From contig NZ_CP012529.1 in NCBI RefSeq assembly GCF_001593285.1, forward strand, positions 2,790,001 to 2,854,000: a stretch of 64,000 nucleotides of DNA. Reading direction: 5' to 3'. The position numbers and the translations under genes are program-made. Below are positions 26,709-37,194 of this stretch, in pieces (the stretch's first letter is position 1; the number at the start of each line of letters is the position of its first letter). The DNA is from Psychrobacter sp. P2G3 (GTDB lineage: Bacteria; Pseudomonadota; Gammaproteobacteria; Pseudomonadales; Moraxellaceae). The notes beneath the pieces were generated by a model, which was not told the DNA's origin, searched no databases, and saw only the letters and a program-made list of their open reading frames with translations.

Positions 26709-26741
26709 TTTAAAAGTAATTGGCGATTTCGATATAAGTCA

Positions 26742-27269
26742 CTATTTCATACGTGAAATCAGATTGTCCTTTTTAACAAACTGATGGTATAAAGCAGCGC
26801 CAATATGGATTAGAGTAAACGCGATAATCATAGGCCAGATGATATCGGTATGTAAATCATTATAGAAGCGTGCGGCACTACGATCTGGCGTAACAAATAC
26901 TGGGATTTCAAACAGCCCGAAAATATCGACAGGTCGACCACCGTAAACAGACATCATTAAGCCTACAAAAGGCATCGCAATTAACAGTCCATAGAGTACG
27001 AAGTGTGACACTTGTGACATCAGCAATTGCCATTTTGGCATTGGTACTGGTGGCGGTGCTTTAGTAAATACACGGTTGATAACTCGTGCAATCATCCAAA
27101 AAAGCAAGCTAACCCCAAAGGCCTTGTGCAGTCCGATATATAGACTGCTATCAAAATTCCTATATAGCAACATCATTATCCATGTCACTAGCAACAAAAT
27201 CGCACTAATCCAATGAAATAAGCGGCTACTGACTGACCACTTTTTCACATTCGAATTGATATTACTCAT
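26742..27269 (-). CDS. Cytochrome b561 family protein (CybB-like)
   Basis: A 175-residue inner-membrane protein with four hydrophobic helices. SVSSRLFHWISAILL has the first heme-ligand histidine, LHKAFGVSLLFWMIAR the second, QVSHFVLYGLLIAMPFVG a third and LIHIGAALYHQFVKKDNLISRM the last, which is the typical b561/CybB spacing and C-terminus. The family moves electrons from quinol to acceptors such as oxygen. It is convergent with minE and upstream (on its strand) lies a 190-base gap and the Chp cluster, from which it looks independent. Confidence 0.92.
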   Translation of the reverse strand: MSNINSNVKKWSVSSRLFHWISAILLLVTWIMMLLYRNFDSSLYIGLHKAFGVSLLFWMIARVINRVFTKAPPPVPMPKWQLLMSQVSHFVLYGLLIAMPFVGLMMSVYGGRPVDIFGLFEIPVFVTPDRSAARFYNDLHTDIIWPMIIAFTLIHIGAALYHQFVKKDNLISRMK

Positions 27270-27456
27270 AGACTATTCCATACAGGACACTACTGCCCTA
27301 TTAAAATCACTTTAAGAAATAGCTCAAACAATACCTTTAAAACGTACTTTTAACAACCATTCTCGTAAAGCATGTTAACGTTTCCAATAAAATGATGACA
27401 TTATCTGCAATGCTTGAATAGGTGACTAATCATATCGGTTGTATAGTAAATCTCAA

Positions 27457-28002
27457 TTAACCATCCAAATTGGTTAGTTGATGAGCAATTTTGTCCAAAT
27501 CTGGTATCAAGTAAGCCACATCATTGATAGTAACTGTTTGGAACATATAAGATGTAATGACATTTTCTTTGAATGGCGTGTCTACTGTTTTTCCCTCTCC
27601 CATACTATCAGCAACACTACTATTATCCTTACTATTGCTCATAGCAATCTGTGCGTAATGCTCAGGTAAGTCAGCATCTTTAACATCTGAGATACTGACT
27701 TTCATCTGACATAAATCACCTGTTGTCTGTAGAGCAAAACGATGAACAGTGGTATTACCCTCTAGTACGATAGTTTTATCAATAGGCTTATCATGCGATA
27801 ACAAATGAAATACTGCCATTTCTTGCTGTTCCCATGGATACGCCCATACAAGCTCATTATAGTCATCAATACTTAAAATTAAACTACTTGGGATAATCCA
27901 ATCTGGCTGGTTTTCAGCAGGAATGATAGTTACCTCAAGCATTCCATTATCAGTTGTTAATAGACTAACAGCTTCAAATGAATGTTTTATAATTGGGTTC
28001 AT
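27457..28002 (-). CDS. Diverged CheW-like protein at the chpC position
   Basis: A 181-residue protein whose ATG overlaps the chpB stop codon (ATGA overlap), so it is the last gene of the Pil-Chp operon. In Pseudomonas aeruginosa that position is held by chpC, a CheW-type coupling protein. Features that would fit a CheW fold are IIPSSLILSIDDYNELVWAYPWEQQEMAVFHLL near the start, HRFALQTTGDLCQMKVSISDV in the middle, and VAYLIPDLDKIAHQL at the end. Sequence similarity is weak, and an Asn/Ser/Asp-rich stretch (about residues 123-142) seems inserted. A coupling or adaptor role is inferred from place and pattern; I would not assign it on sequence alone. Confidence 0.5.
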   Translation of the reverse strand: MNPIIKHSFEAVSLLTTDNGMLEVTIIPAENQPDWIIPSSLILSIDDYNELVWAYPWEQQEMAVFHLLSHDKPIDKTIVLEGNTTVHRFALQTTGDLCQMKVSISDVKDADLPEHYAQIAMSNSKDNSSVADSMGEGKTVDTPFKENVITSYMFQTVTINDVAYLIPDLDKIAHQLTNLDG

Positions 28003-29018
28003 ACGTCGCTCACAGTAAATGAAGGTGAAGTAATAGTCGCTGTCATCTCACCAATATAATCGGTAAGTTTTTGAGCTAATAGTTCAGGACTACCTATGAA
28101 TTGGCAATGACCTGAGTCGATAATGGCTTGCGGCTGGCTAGGACAAGTACTTGTGCTTGGATTCTGTGCCCATAGCTGACTGTTGTTATCTTGAATTAAA
28201 TCCAAATACTGTGTGCCGTCATTGCCCATACCAGAAAATATAATGCTCACAAGATCACTACCGTAAACGTCACTAGTGTTTTGAAGCAGCTGACCAATAG
28301 CAGGCTTATACTCTCCTGCCCATATTTGCTCTGTTAATATGACTCGACCATCTGAGTCACATACAATCTGCCGATCAATTGGTGCAATTAAACAGTGTCC
28401 TGTCCGCAGACGCTGAGTAGTCGTAATTACTTGGCAGCGCCAATCGTTATGACGACTTAATATCCTAGGCAAAGTCTCTATCATTTTATGATTAAAATGA
28501 TGAGCTAGCAAAATGCAGATGGGTAGCGAAGGTGGTAGGTTATCTAAAAACGTCTTAACCGCATTAGGGCCACCCATAGAAGCTCCTAAGAACACTACAT
28601 AACGCCAAGGCGGAGGATTGGTATCAATCACCGGACTATCTAACAACGACGGCTTGTTAAGTAGTTTGGCTAATTTACGCTTCAGCTTGCGCTGCCATTT
28701 TGCATAATGTTGCATCTCGTTTAGGTAGGGTGCTGGGCTAAACCCTACCAGTACCGCACTGGATTTGGATGCAGTAATAACGCTGGCTATATTGTTATCA
28801 TAGTCGCTATCAATCAACCAAATATCAACCTGAGCACTGTATAGTTTGGGCTTATCTTGTAACTGTTGCCGCGATAAACAATCAATTAAAGTAAAGCCCA
28901 AGCTGCGGACAGTATCGTTGAAAGCCAAACGCTGATGTTGACTCTCCGCAATCACCAATACTTTAATGTCTAGATCTTCTTTATCACTGAGGATAGATGA
29001 ATGGGTCTTATCCATCAT
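27999..29018 (-). CDS. chpB: Chemotaxis-type methylesterase ChpB
   Basis: A 339-residue protein with a C-terminal CheB methylesterase domain. The catalytic serine is in GASMGGP (Ser147), the histidine in LLAHHFN and the aspartate in FSGMGNDGTQYL; IAPIDRQIV is also typical. The N-terminal 125 residues look like a degenerate receiver: LIDSDYDN replaces the phosphorylation site, with no normal acidic pocket and lysine. In the Pil-Chp system ChpB removes methyl groups from the receptor PilJ that PilK adds. It overlaps chpA by 11 bases and the following gene by four. Confidence 0.9.
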   Translation of the reverse strand: MMDKTHSSILSDKEDLDIKVLVIAESQHQRLAFNDTVRSLGFTLIDCLSRQQLQDKPKLYSAQVDIWLIDSDYDNNIASVITASKSSAVLVGFSPAPYLNEMQHYAKWQRKLKRKLAKLLNKPSLLDSPVIDTNPPPWRYVVFLGASMGGPNAVKTFLDNLPPSLPICILLAHHFNHKMIETLPRILSRHNDWRCQVITTTQRLRTGHCLIAPIDRQIVCDSDGRVILTEQIWAGEYKPAIGQLLQNTSDVYGSDLVSIIFSGMGNDGTQYLDLIQDNNSQLWAQNPSTSTCPSQPQAIIDSGHCQFIGSPELLAQKLTDYIGEMTATITSPSFTVSDV

Positions 29019-32000
29019 GACTCAAGCTTATCTTTTGACCAAGTAATAGCTGCATTCTGTCTAATAGTTCAGTTTCTTGGAATGGCTTACCCATGTAATC
29101 ATTTACGCCAATCTCTAATGCCCGTTCGCGATGTTTTTCACCCGTACGCGAGGTGATCATGATAATCGGTATATCTCGCAGACGCTTATCAAACCTTACT
29201 TGCGTTGCAACTTCGAAACCATCCATCCGCGGCATCTCGATATCTAATAAGATGAGATCAGGTATAGTCTCCTGTAAGATATCGATGGCATCAATCCCAT
29301 CTTTAGCAACAGCGACGTTGATACCTTGACGTTCGAGTAAGCGCGACGTGACTTTGCGCACAGTTACTGAGTCATCAACCACGAGTACTGTGATTTGTGA
29401 CTCTACTCCACCACGTTCAGGTTTCGATGCTTGAGTCGCATTTTGCGCTGGAGCGTTACGCATCAGTGCAATAAGGTCTAAGATTAGCATAACTGACCCA
29501 TCACCCATGATGGTAGCCGCCGAGATACCTGCCAAATGCGATAATTGGCGACCAAGTGGTTTTACCACAACCTCAATACGAGACCCTGCAATTTGATCAA
29601 CTTGCAGAGCCAGTTTCTGACCAGCACGGTTCTTAATAACAATAAGCGGCAAGCTGGTGTTGGTACTGACCATTAATTCATTAAGCTTACTGCCAGATAA
29701 GATTTCGTTTAAATAACGAACCCGATAATCCTCATCTTCAATATGTAAAGTGGCAGCACCAGATTCATAATAATCATAAAGCTTTTCTGGATTAACACGT
29801 ATGACGCGCTCGATTTGTACTAGAGGTATTGCATAATAGCGATCTGCTGCACGTACTATCAAGGCATCAGAGACAGCAACTGTCAATGGTAAACGTATGG
29901 TAAAGCGCGATCCTTTACCTGCTTCAGACGTTACCGAGACCATACCACCCAACTGACGAATCTCGCTAATAACCACATCCATTCCTACCCCACGTCCTGA
30001 GATCTGAGTGACTTGCTGGGTAGTTGTAAGACCGGCGTTGAAAATATATTGAATGATGTCTAGGTCGGTCAGACTATTATCATTTGGATCAATCAAACCC
30101 TGAGCGATCGCTTTATCTTTTACTGCGTCAACATTGATGCCGCGACCATCGTCAGTGAGATTAATGACAACTTCACTACCCTCTCGTAATACCTCTAAAG
30201 TAATATGACCGCTACGATCTTTACCTGCTGTTAGACGAGTTTGAGTATTTTCAATACCATGATCGACCGCATTACGTAGCATATGCTCTAGAGGTGAGGT
30301 AATGCGCTCTAGAATGGTTCTATCCATTTCGTCATCAGCATTGATAATCGTTAGCTCTACCGACTTATTAAGTTCGTTAGCAGTCTGGCGCACGATACGC
30401 TCAAGACGTGGTGTCACCCGTGTAAATGGCACCATACGCGAGTTCATTAACCCGTCTTGTAATTCAGTCTGGGTACGTGATAATTGTAGCAATAGACCTT
30501 CGCTATCACGCGTCTTCTCTAATAAAGTGTTATTAATTTCGATTAAGTCAGATGCTGACTCTGTCAGCGATTTGGACAACTGATTTAACGATGAATATTG
30601 ATCCATTTCTAGCGGGTCAAAGTCTTCATTATTAATCAACTCATCATCATCAATCTGCGATAAGATTTGTGCTTCAAGCTCAATCTCCATCCGACGTAGC
30701 TGATCAGCTAAGCGCTGAACAGTGGTCCCCATTTCCTCAATACTATTAGTTAAGCTACTTATACCCATATCGATACGAGCACGGTTAATCGCTGATTCAC
30801 CTGACAGGTTAATCATATGTTCAATCAGGCCACCTGAAATACGAATCATCTCGTTATTGCTGGTGCTTTGCTCTTGCTCTGCAAAATTACCTGCCATAGA
30901 TGGCATCTCATGCAGATTTTCGACTACATGCCCTGACTGTTGCAGCATTTTTGCAGCCAAAATCATACTGCGCTGAGCTTGCAACGATACACTAGGAATA
31001 TGCTTTAAGTCGTCAGGATTCTTACTAAACTGCTGTAGGGACAAAATCAATGCTGCAGGTGTCGATGGGTTAACCTGTTGCTTGAGGATAAAAACGGCAT
31101 CAGCCAGCCAGTCATGACAATCTGTCAGCAACTGTGAAATCATTTTGGTCGCTGGTCTTCGAAGAATAGCCAGCTCTTCGTATACTGTCTCCATCTCATG
31201 CGCTAGATCAGCAATACCATTCGCCGCCACCATACGTGCGCCGCCTTTAATGGTATGTAAATCTCGCTGTAATGCTTGCAGTGCAGCCACGTCACTGACG
31301 TTACTTAGAAATAGCTGTAAATATTTATTACTACTGGCAACAATTTCGTCCGCTTCTTCTAAAAACACTTCTAAAATATCAGGATCAGGCAAACCTTCTG
31401 TCCATGAGTTTGCAATGATGCTATCAAGACTAGGGATATCAGAAGCTTGTTCGATATCTTTTTGACTGCTTTCTATCTTATCTAAATGATCATTCTCATG
31501 GTTCTGAAGTGCTGGCAAGACTAGAGTAATCGCTATCGGTAGCTGTTCACTACGTTCAAACTGTTGCAGCTGTTTAATGAGCTCATCAGCGTGAAATGCC
31601 TCTTGATAGCGTACAACGTAATCAATCTGCAAGGACAAGGTATCTTGTACCATTTGCATAATGGTTAGCCATTGGGCAGTTGGGTGTAACCGTTGTTCGA
31701 CAAAAGCTTCATAAATGCTTTCTGCTTCGTGTGTTAAGTCACCGATACTACGAATACCTGCCATACGCGCGCCACCTTTGATAGTATGCAGGTGGCGTTG
31801 TAATACTTTTAAAGCTGCGGTATTGGCACTATCAGCGCGCCACTTACTAAAAGACTGCGCAATGGCGCTATCTAGCTCTTGCGCTTCTTCTAGGAATATT
31901 TCTAGTAGCTCAACATCGGTATCGATTGCTTCAAGCTGTAACGTATCTGCTTGTATGCTTTGCACAGTCGCCGTTGGCTTATCGCTATCTTCAAGAACTA

Positions 32001-35000
32001 TCTCGTTGGGAGCAACCACATCATTTAAAGCATTAGAATGTTCTTCAACGTCTATTGTATCAATTGCATATAAATCGCTGAGTATTTGCTGATCAACTTT
32101 TAATGACATGCTACCTGCCAACGCATCAAACAAGCCTACTAGCTGGCGATGACCTGCACACAATGCTGTCTGCACTTTTTTATCGTGAGTCGCTTCAAGA
32201 TTACCATCAAGATAGCTGTACACTGAACCTAAAGCTGCTAGTAATGAGGTGAATTTGGGAGAGTCTCCAGTCTGACTTGCTAGCTGTTCAATTTGCTTGA
32301 GTTGCTGCTGAACGTAATCCTGAACCTGCTCAATATTTCCATTATTTAACGCCTCACCTAGCTCCCACTCAGCATTTAAAAGTGCGTCAACGTCTGTCTC
32401 TAACAGCTGCGAAATACTCAGTTTATTGTTTGTTAGTGTGCGTGTCACATCAGACTCGCTTAACATAGCTTGCAAAGAAGCTAAATCTTTTTTATTGCGC
32501 AGACTCTCATCAGACAGATTTTTCTGCAAACTTTGTTGATAAGCATTCAGATACCCTTCGATTAATGCTACTGATTGACCCAATGCTTGCAAGTGCTGAG
32601 CATTCATTGGCGTATCATGGTTTTGTAGCTGCTCTAAGCTATGTTCTATTGTGGCACTAATATCACTAATAGCAGCAAGCGCACTAGAACCTGAAGCCGC
32701 TCTTAAAGTATGGAAAGCGCGTACAATCTCATCAGTGACTTCTATATGCTCAGCATCACTATGAGCTTTGACAAAATTACTGATATCTTGTAATAGTGAC
32801 TGAGCCTCTTCAACAAATATCTTATTGAAGGCTTGTTCTTCAGCACTCTGCGGCGTTGTAATTACTGGTGCATCTGCCATCATCTCATTAATAGAATGAA
32901 TGGTCTCTAACATGCCATCATTGTCATCGTTACTCATGTCATCGCTGCTATTACTGGAATCACTGTTGATTACGCAGGCACTAGCTTGGCTATCTGCGTC
33001 TAACCATCCTTTACGTAAGCTATCATAGCTAAATTTATCACCATGCTGCTTACTATAAGCATTGGCACATGCTACCCATAACGGCACTATCGTTGGATAA
33101 TCCTCGTTATGGCTCTCATTATTATTAGCGAACGTCTTAACCAAGTCCGGATAGCTAGCTAGAACATCAGCTATAAGCTGTACAATATCTGCAGACACTG
33201 AAATAGTATGGTCTAAAATACGATTAAGCATGTCTTCGATAGACCATGCAAGCTCACCAGTATAGTACGCACCAACCATGCGTCCTGAGCCTTTTAAGGT
33301 ATGAAAACCTCGACGCACTTCTTTCAACTCAGTTAAGTCAGAAGTTGCATTACGCCATTGCTCGTATATTGGTGTAATCTCAGCTAACACCTCTTCTGCT
33401 TCTTCAATAAAGATCTCTTTGATATCCGGATCACTATCTTGAGAGTCGATAGGTAACTGTTGTGCTTGTTGTATAAAAGGCTCAAGGACTGCAGGAATAT
33501 TTAAATTGGCGACTTGCGTAGAATTGCTTGCTGCAGTTGCATGAGATTCAGAACTAAAATCAGTTGCCGAATCAATATAGATATTTGCCGTATTTTGCTC
33601 ACCAGTTGATTCGAGCGGTGCTTCTTTTAAATGAGTCAATGCTGACGAGTCTGGTTCTGTAGATATATCCATACCATAAGATAAAGGCTGTCCTGCTAGT
33701 AAATTACTCGTTTGTAAAATAGTAATGGCAGGATCCATACTGGGCTCTTGTAGTGCTGTAAAATCTGTAACTAACACTGATAAGCGTGTGGTAGTCTGGG
33801 TTACCAATGTAACCATATCTGTAGTCACTGGTAAGGTTTTGTCTAAGACTCGGTTTAGCAGATTTTCAATTGCCCATGCCATCTCACTCACACTAAAAGC
33901 GCCAACCATACGTCCCGATCCTTTCAACGTATGAAAACCTCGGCGCACTTCAGTTAATGGTGATAAATCTTGTACATCTTGTTGCCAAATAGGTAAGAAA
34001 TCTTCCAAATCAGCCAGTACTTCTCTTGCTTCTTCGATGAAAATGTCGCGAATCTCTTCATCCATCTCAAAGTTATCAGGTTTCACTTGTGTACGGGCAG
34101 CTTGCAACTCTTTACTGTCTAAGCTCATTGTATCCGTTACATGCGTAGTGTCTATTTGAGCAATCGTATCATCTGTTAGTACACTTTTATTTAGGACGTT
34201 ATCAGCAGGCACAATTTCACCGCTGTCATCATAGCGGACGACATCAGACGAAATTAGCTCGCTAGGGTTATAAGTCTGCGTGATCGCCTCGGGCGCTGCT
34301 ATTAAGTCATCCAATAATTTTTGTGCTTGCTCTACGTATTCATTAGCCTGCTGCAATAAAGATCGATCAAATACTTGCTGCGCTAAGTAATCTAACAACA
34401 GCTCGATAGCCGTCACACTCTCTGCTAAGGCTTGAGTGAGATTCCAGCTGATACTTTTTATTTTATGAGTTTCTAACTTAGCGAATAGCTCGCCAAGTTT
34501 GTCACTAACTTCGCGCATTGAAGAAAGACCCATTTCTTCAAAAGCACTGCCGATCTCAGCAAAAGCGGCTGATGTTGGTAACAGGTAAGTTTGCTGCTGA
34601 TGCACATAGTCATTGAAATTGTACTTTACGTCTTCGACTGCAATACGCAGCTGGCGCAAATTATCATCAGTAAAGGTGACAGAATGCATAGCATCTGCGC
34701 CCATAACCGTACTATCAGAAGAAGTGGTTATCGTTATGAAAGAAGCTGCATCGCCAATTTTAGTATGGATAGACTGTTCAGTATTATAGATAGCACTATA
34801 TAACTCTTGAAGTTGACGTTCAATCTGCGACTGTATCTCTGCAAATACTGACGCTGACATCATATTATCTTTGATATCACTCAAAACTTGATTCACTTGT
34901 GACTCGTATCGAGACCAGCCTCGGCACTCAAGTTGTCTTTGGAGTTGCTGTAATGGAATAATAACTGTCTGTGCATTATCAAGCCTAGAAATTATGGACT

Positions 35001-35997
35001 CAAGCTCAGCCAATATGCGCGGTAAAAAACGTAATGTAGACTCAGTAGATTGTGATAAATGACTTAAGGTGCTATGTGTTTGCTTATCAATATGTTCAAG
35101 GCCACTGATTTGTATATAAATATCAGCTATTAAGCCTTCGATAACATCATTACTGGTATCTTTATTAGCATTTATATTAGCTGTCATCAGGATAGCTTCC
35201 TGATAACGTCCATCCAATACCTCATCTAACTGTGATAACAGCTGTGCATAAGTTGCAGGTAGTGGTAATGAGTTATCCGCAAGGTTGCTTAACCAAAGCT
35301 CAGCCAAAAACCACAAACGCTGCTGAGCCTCGGCATTGTTTGTATGCTTTAGGCTGGCAGCTTGCCACAAGTAATGACTGACTTTTTTCAAACTTAGTAG
35401 GATAGCTGAATCATTGTTATTGAAAGTTAATAATTGTTGAACTTGCTGACGCCATGCCAATAACAATTGCTTGTATTGCTCAGGTAACAAAGGAGATAAG
35501 AAAGAAGCACTTGATGTTGAAACCTTAGGAATAGCCACGTTGATGGTTTGAGGATGAGCGCTGTGTTTATTAGTAGCCGATGTGCTTTTCAAGGTCACGC
35601 TATCTTCTGCTGGCACATGTGTTTGCGGCAACATCTGAGTAAGTTTATCAATAGTTCTATCAATAAGAGCGCTTCTATAGCTACCTGTCTGAACGTATTG
35701 AGCCAGCTCATATCGCAATAGCTGGTGAGCAAACTGCCCTATTCGATGCTGTTGAACATTTAATAGCGTGCCACTACTTATACTAGATACGAATAGGTTA
35801 AGTCTTGCCGATAAAGTAGCCAGCCGAGGAAGATTAGCCATCGTCAATGCGCCGCTAAGCTCGTGATAATGCTGTCCTATACGTTCAAAGTCAGGATAAG
35901 TATCTAACTGCCAGTCCTCAGACACTTCTGATAACTGCTGATCAAAAAGTGGGAGAAGCCATTCTAGCGTCACCATTTCATTTGGCTGGTTTTTCAT
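29008..35997 (-). CDS. chpA: Hybrid sensor kinase ChpA (PilL) of the Pil-Chp system
   Basis: A 2329-residue CheA-type kinase. Five HPt modules are recognisable by their histidine motifs: GFHTLKGSGRMVG near residues 689 and 899, AFHTLRAASGSSA near 1096 (degenerate), HLHTIKGGARMAG near 1405 and DLHTIKGGARMVA near 1581. The N-terminal 600 residues are helical and may contain further inactive HPt-like units. A dimerisation domain, the ATPase (N-box LEHMLRNAVDHGIE near 1907, DDGRGI, GRGVGMDVV), a CheW-like domain and a C-terminal receiver (VLVVDDSVTVRKV, DIEMPRMDGFE near 2250, KPFQE) follow. It autophosphorylates in response to PilJ and feeds PilG and PilH to control type IV pili, twitching and cAMP. 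It is the largest gene in the window. Confidence 0.97.
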   Translation of the reverse strand: MKNQPNEMVTLEWLLPLFDQQLSEVSEDWQLDTYPDFERIGQHYHELSGALTMANLPRLATLSARLNLFVSSISSGTLLNVQQHRIGQFAHQLLRYELAQYVQTGSYRSALIDRTIDKLTQMLPQTHVPAEDSVTLKSTSATNKHSAHPQTINVAIPKVSTSSASFLSPLLPEQYKQLLLAWRQQVQQLLTFNNNDSAILLSLKKVSHYLWQAASLKHTNNAEAQQRLWFLAELWLSNLADNSLPLPATYAQLLSQLDEVLDGRYQEAILMTANINANKDTSNDVIEGLIADIYIQISGLEHIDKQTHSTLSHLSQSTESTLRFLPRILAELESIISRLDNAQTVIIPLQQLQRQLECRGWSRYESQVNQVLSDIKDNMMSASVFAEIQSQIERQLQELYSAIYNTEQSIHTKIGDAASFITITTSSDSTVMGADAMHSVTFTDDNLRQLRIAVEDVKYNFNDYVHQQQTYLLPTSAAFAEIGSAFEEMGLSSMREVSDKLGELFAKLETHKIKSISWNLTQALAESVTAIELLLDYLAQQVFDRSLLQQANEYVEQAQKLLDDLIAAPEAITQTYNPSELISSDVVRYDDSGEIVPADNVLNKSVLTDDTIAQIDTTHVTDTMSLDSKELQAARTQVKPDNFEMDEEIRDIFIEEAREVLADLEDFLPIWQQDVQDLSPLTEVRRGFHTLKGSGRMVGAFSVSEMAWAIENLLNRVLDKTLPVTTDMVTLVTQTTTRLSVLVTDFTALQEPSMDPAITILQTSNLLAGQPLSYGMDISTEPDSSALTHLKEAPLESTGEQNTANIYIDSATDFSSESHATAASNSTQVANLNIPAVLEPFIQQAQQLPIDSQDSDPDIKEIFIEEAEEVLAEITPIYEQWRNATSDLTELKEVRRGFHTLKGSGRMVGAYYTGELAWSIEDMLNRILDHTISVSADIVQLIADVLASYPDLVKTFANNNESHNEDYPTIVPLWVACANAYSKQHGDKFSYDSLRKGWLDADSQASACVINSDSSNSSDDMSNDDNDGMLETIHSINEMMADAPVITTPQSAEEQAFNKIFVEEAQSLLQDISNFVKAHSDAEHIEVTDEIVRAFHTLRAASGSSALAAISDISATIEHSLEQLQNHDTPMNAQHLQALGQSVALIEGYLNAYQQSLQKNLSDESLRNKKDLASLQAMLSESDVTRTLTNNKLSISQLLETDVDALLNAEWELGEALNNGNIEQVQDYVQQQLKQIEQLASQTGDSPKFTSLLAALGSVYSYLDGNLEATHDKKVQTALCAGHRQLVGLFDALAGSMSLKVDQQILSDLYAIDTIDVEEHSNALNDVVAPNEIVLEDSDKPTATVQSIQADTLQLEAIDTDVELLEIFLEEAQELDSAIAQSFSKWRADSANTAALKVLQRHLHTIKGGARMAGIRSIGDLTHEAESIYEAFVEQRLHPTAQWLTIMQMVQDTLSLQIDYVVRYQEAFHADELIKQLQQFERSEQLPIAITLVLPALQNHENDHLDKIESSQKDIEQASDIPSLDSIIANSWTEGLPDPDILEVFLEEADEIVASSNKYLQLFLSNVSDVAALQALQRDLHTIKGGARMVAANGIADLAHEMETVYEELAILRRPATKMISQLLTDCHDWLADAVFILKQQVNPSTPAALILSLQQFSKNPDDLKHIPSVSLQAQRSMILAAKMLQQSGHVVENLHEMPSMAGNFAEQEQSTSNNEMIRISGGLIEHMINLSGESAINRARIDMGISSLTNSIEEMGTTVQRLADQLRRMEIELEAQILSQIDDDELINNEDFDPLEMDQYSSLNQLSKSLTESASDLIEINNTLLEKTRDSEGLLLQLSRTQTELQDGLMNSRMVPFTRVTPRLERIVRQTANELNKSVELTIINADDEMDRTILERITSPLEHMLRNAVDHGIENTQTRLTAGKDRSGHITLEVLREGSEVVINLTDDGRGINVDAVKDKAIAQGLIDPNDNSLTDLDIIQYIFNAGLTTTQQVTQISGRGVGMDVVISEIRQLGGMVSVTSEAGKGSRFTIRLPLTVAVSDALIVRAADRYYAIPLVQIERVIRVNPEKLYDYYESGAATLHIEDEDYRVRYLNEILSGSKLNELMVSTNTSLPLIVIKNRAGQKLALQVDQIAGSRIEVVVKPLGRQLSHLAGISAATIMGDGSVMLILDLIALMRNAPAQNATQASKPERGGVESQITVLVVDDSVTVRKVTSRLLERQGINVAVAKDGIDAIDILQETIPDLILLDIEMPRMDGFEVATQVRFDKRLRDIPIIMITSRTGEKHRERALEIGVNDYMGKPFQETELLDRMQLLLGQKISLSHDG

Positions 35998-36015
35998 AGG
36001 ATTATCCTAACTCGT

Positions 36016-37074
36016 TTATGCACTGATTTTTTGCCACGCATTAACCTGTGAATGGGCAATGCGGCGCATATTTGAAGGTCGCCAAAACAGCGCCTCTCCT
36101 GGAGCCAATACAATATGGCCACCTAGCGCACACTGTGCAGACAATCGCGTCAAAATATCACGCTGATCAAACTGTCGAAAATATATCAACACGTTTTGAC
36201 ACAAAATGACTTGCTGCAGATGTGAGGTTGCTAGGCTTGGGGTAAAAATATTGTGCCAGACAAAGCTGACTTGTTCATGCAATTCTGGCATCACTCGCCA
36301 ATATGCTGAGGTTTTGCTAGGTAGCAATCTATCAAGGATTAATTTAGGCGATACAGGTAATGCTTGGTCTGTTAGGGACGCTTGGCTTTGGCGTATAGCC
36401 TGCGTACCATCTTGGGCAGTTATTGCTAGCGGTTGCATAAAATGCTGATACGCTGACGGAATGAGCTGCTGTTGCCGCTGGTCATATTGACCTTTACGTG
36501 CTTTGTTTAATGCTTTCTGACTGACATCTGATCCTAATATCTTATGGTTTGATATGTTTTTAGCAGCTAAGCTCATAGCTAACGACCATACTTCTTGTCC
36601 TGTAGCACAGCCGACACTCCATATACGAAATGGCTCAGCACTACTACTATCGACACTATTGTTAGAATGACCTTGAATAGTGCTCTGTAGTGGCTGAATA
36701 CAGTACTGATGTGCCAACGCTGTCACAAACGCTATTGAAGGTTCATGACGAAAAAATCGACTTTCAGGAATAAGTACCGTATCAATCAACTGCTGTTTTA
36801 ATCTTTTGTCTATCTGTACAGCATCCCAAAGCTGTGCTAATGACAACATATTCTCTGCTGCCGTATGCTCAACTGCATTCAGCAACCATTGAGACTGCTC
36901 TTTCGGTAATACAAAACCAATCGCTTGTTCGATATAGCGCTGCCATTGACGTACTGCAACTGGCTTATCTTTTAAGCGAAAAACAGTCGGCTCTCTATCC
37001 TTTGAATCGCTGCTTTGAAAATTATTGAGCTCTAAACTGTTAACTTTACGTTTTATGAATATATTTTTCATCAT
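36016..37074 (-). CDS. pilK: CheR-type methyltransferase PilK
   Basis: A protein of about 352 residues related to CheR. The N-terminal helical part is followed by RIWSVGCATGQEVWSLAM, the SAM-binding motif, ILGSDVSQKALNKARKGQYD, and VILCQNVLIYFRQFDQRDIL near the C-terminus, all typical of CheR enzymes. It would methylate glutamates on PilJ, opposite to ChpB. The start is uncertain: an in-frame GTG lies at 37083, with ATG codons at 37074 and 37071; none has a strong ribosome site. An insertion of about 40 residues (ITAQDGTQAIRQSQASL region) lies in the methyltransferase domain. Confidence 0.9.
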   Translation of the reverse strand: MMKNIFIKRKVNSLELNNFQSSDSKDREPTVFRLKDKPVAVRQWQRYIEQAIGFVLPKEQSQWLLNAVEHTAAENMLSLAQLWDAVQIDKRLKQQLIDTVLIPESRFFRHEPSIAFVTALAHQYCIQPLQSTIQGHSNNSVDSSSAEPFRIWSVGCATGQEVWSLAMSLAAKNISNHKILGSDVSQKALNKARKGQYDQRQQQLIPSAYQHFMQPLAITAQDGTQAIRQSQASLTDQALPVSPKLILDRLLPSKTSAYWRVMPELHEQVSFVWHNIFTPSLATSHLQQVILCQNVLIYFRQFDQRDILTRLSAQCALGGHIVLAPGEALFWRPSNMRRIAHSQVNAWQKISA

Positions 37075-37194
37075 GGTTGGCACAGTCTTTTGCTTGATGT
37101 TTTACAGATCAGCATAGTTTATTAAGCCATCAATATAATACAGTGCTAAAGAGCAGTGCCAGCGTTAGATGAGTTAAGCGCTATTTGGCTTTAT

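Noticed and set aside
29008..35997. Frame break splitting ChpA into several genes
   Set aside because: The frame is open without interruption from the N-terminus to the receiver domain, and long ChpA proteins are normal.
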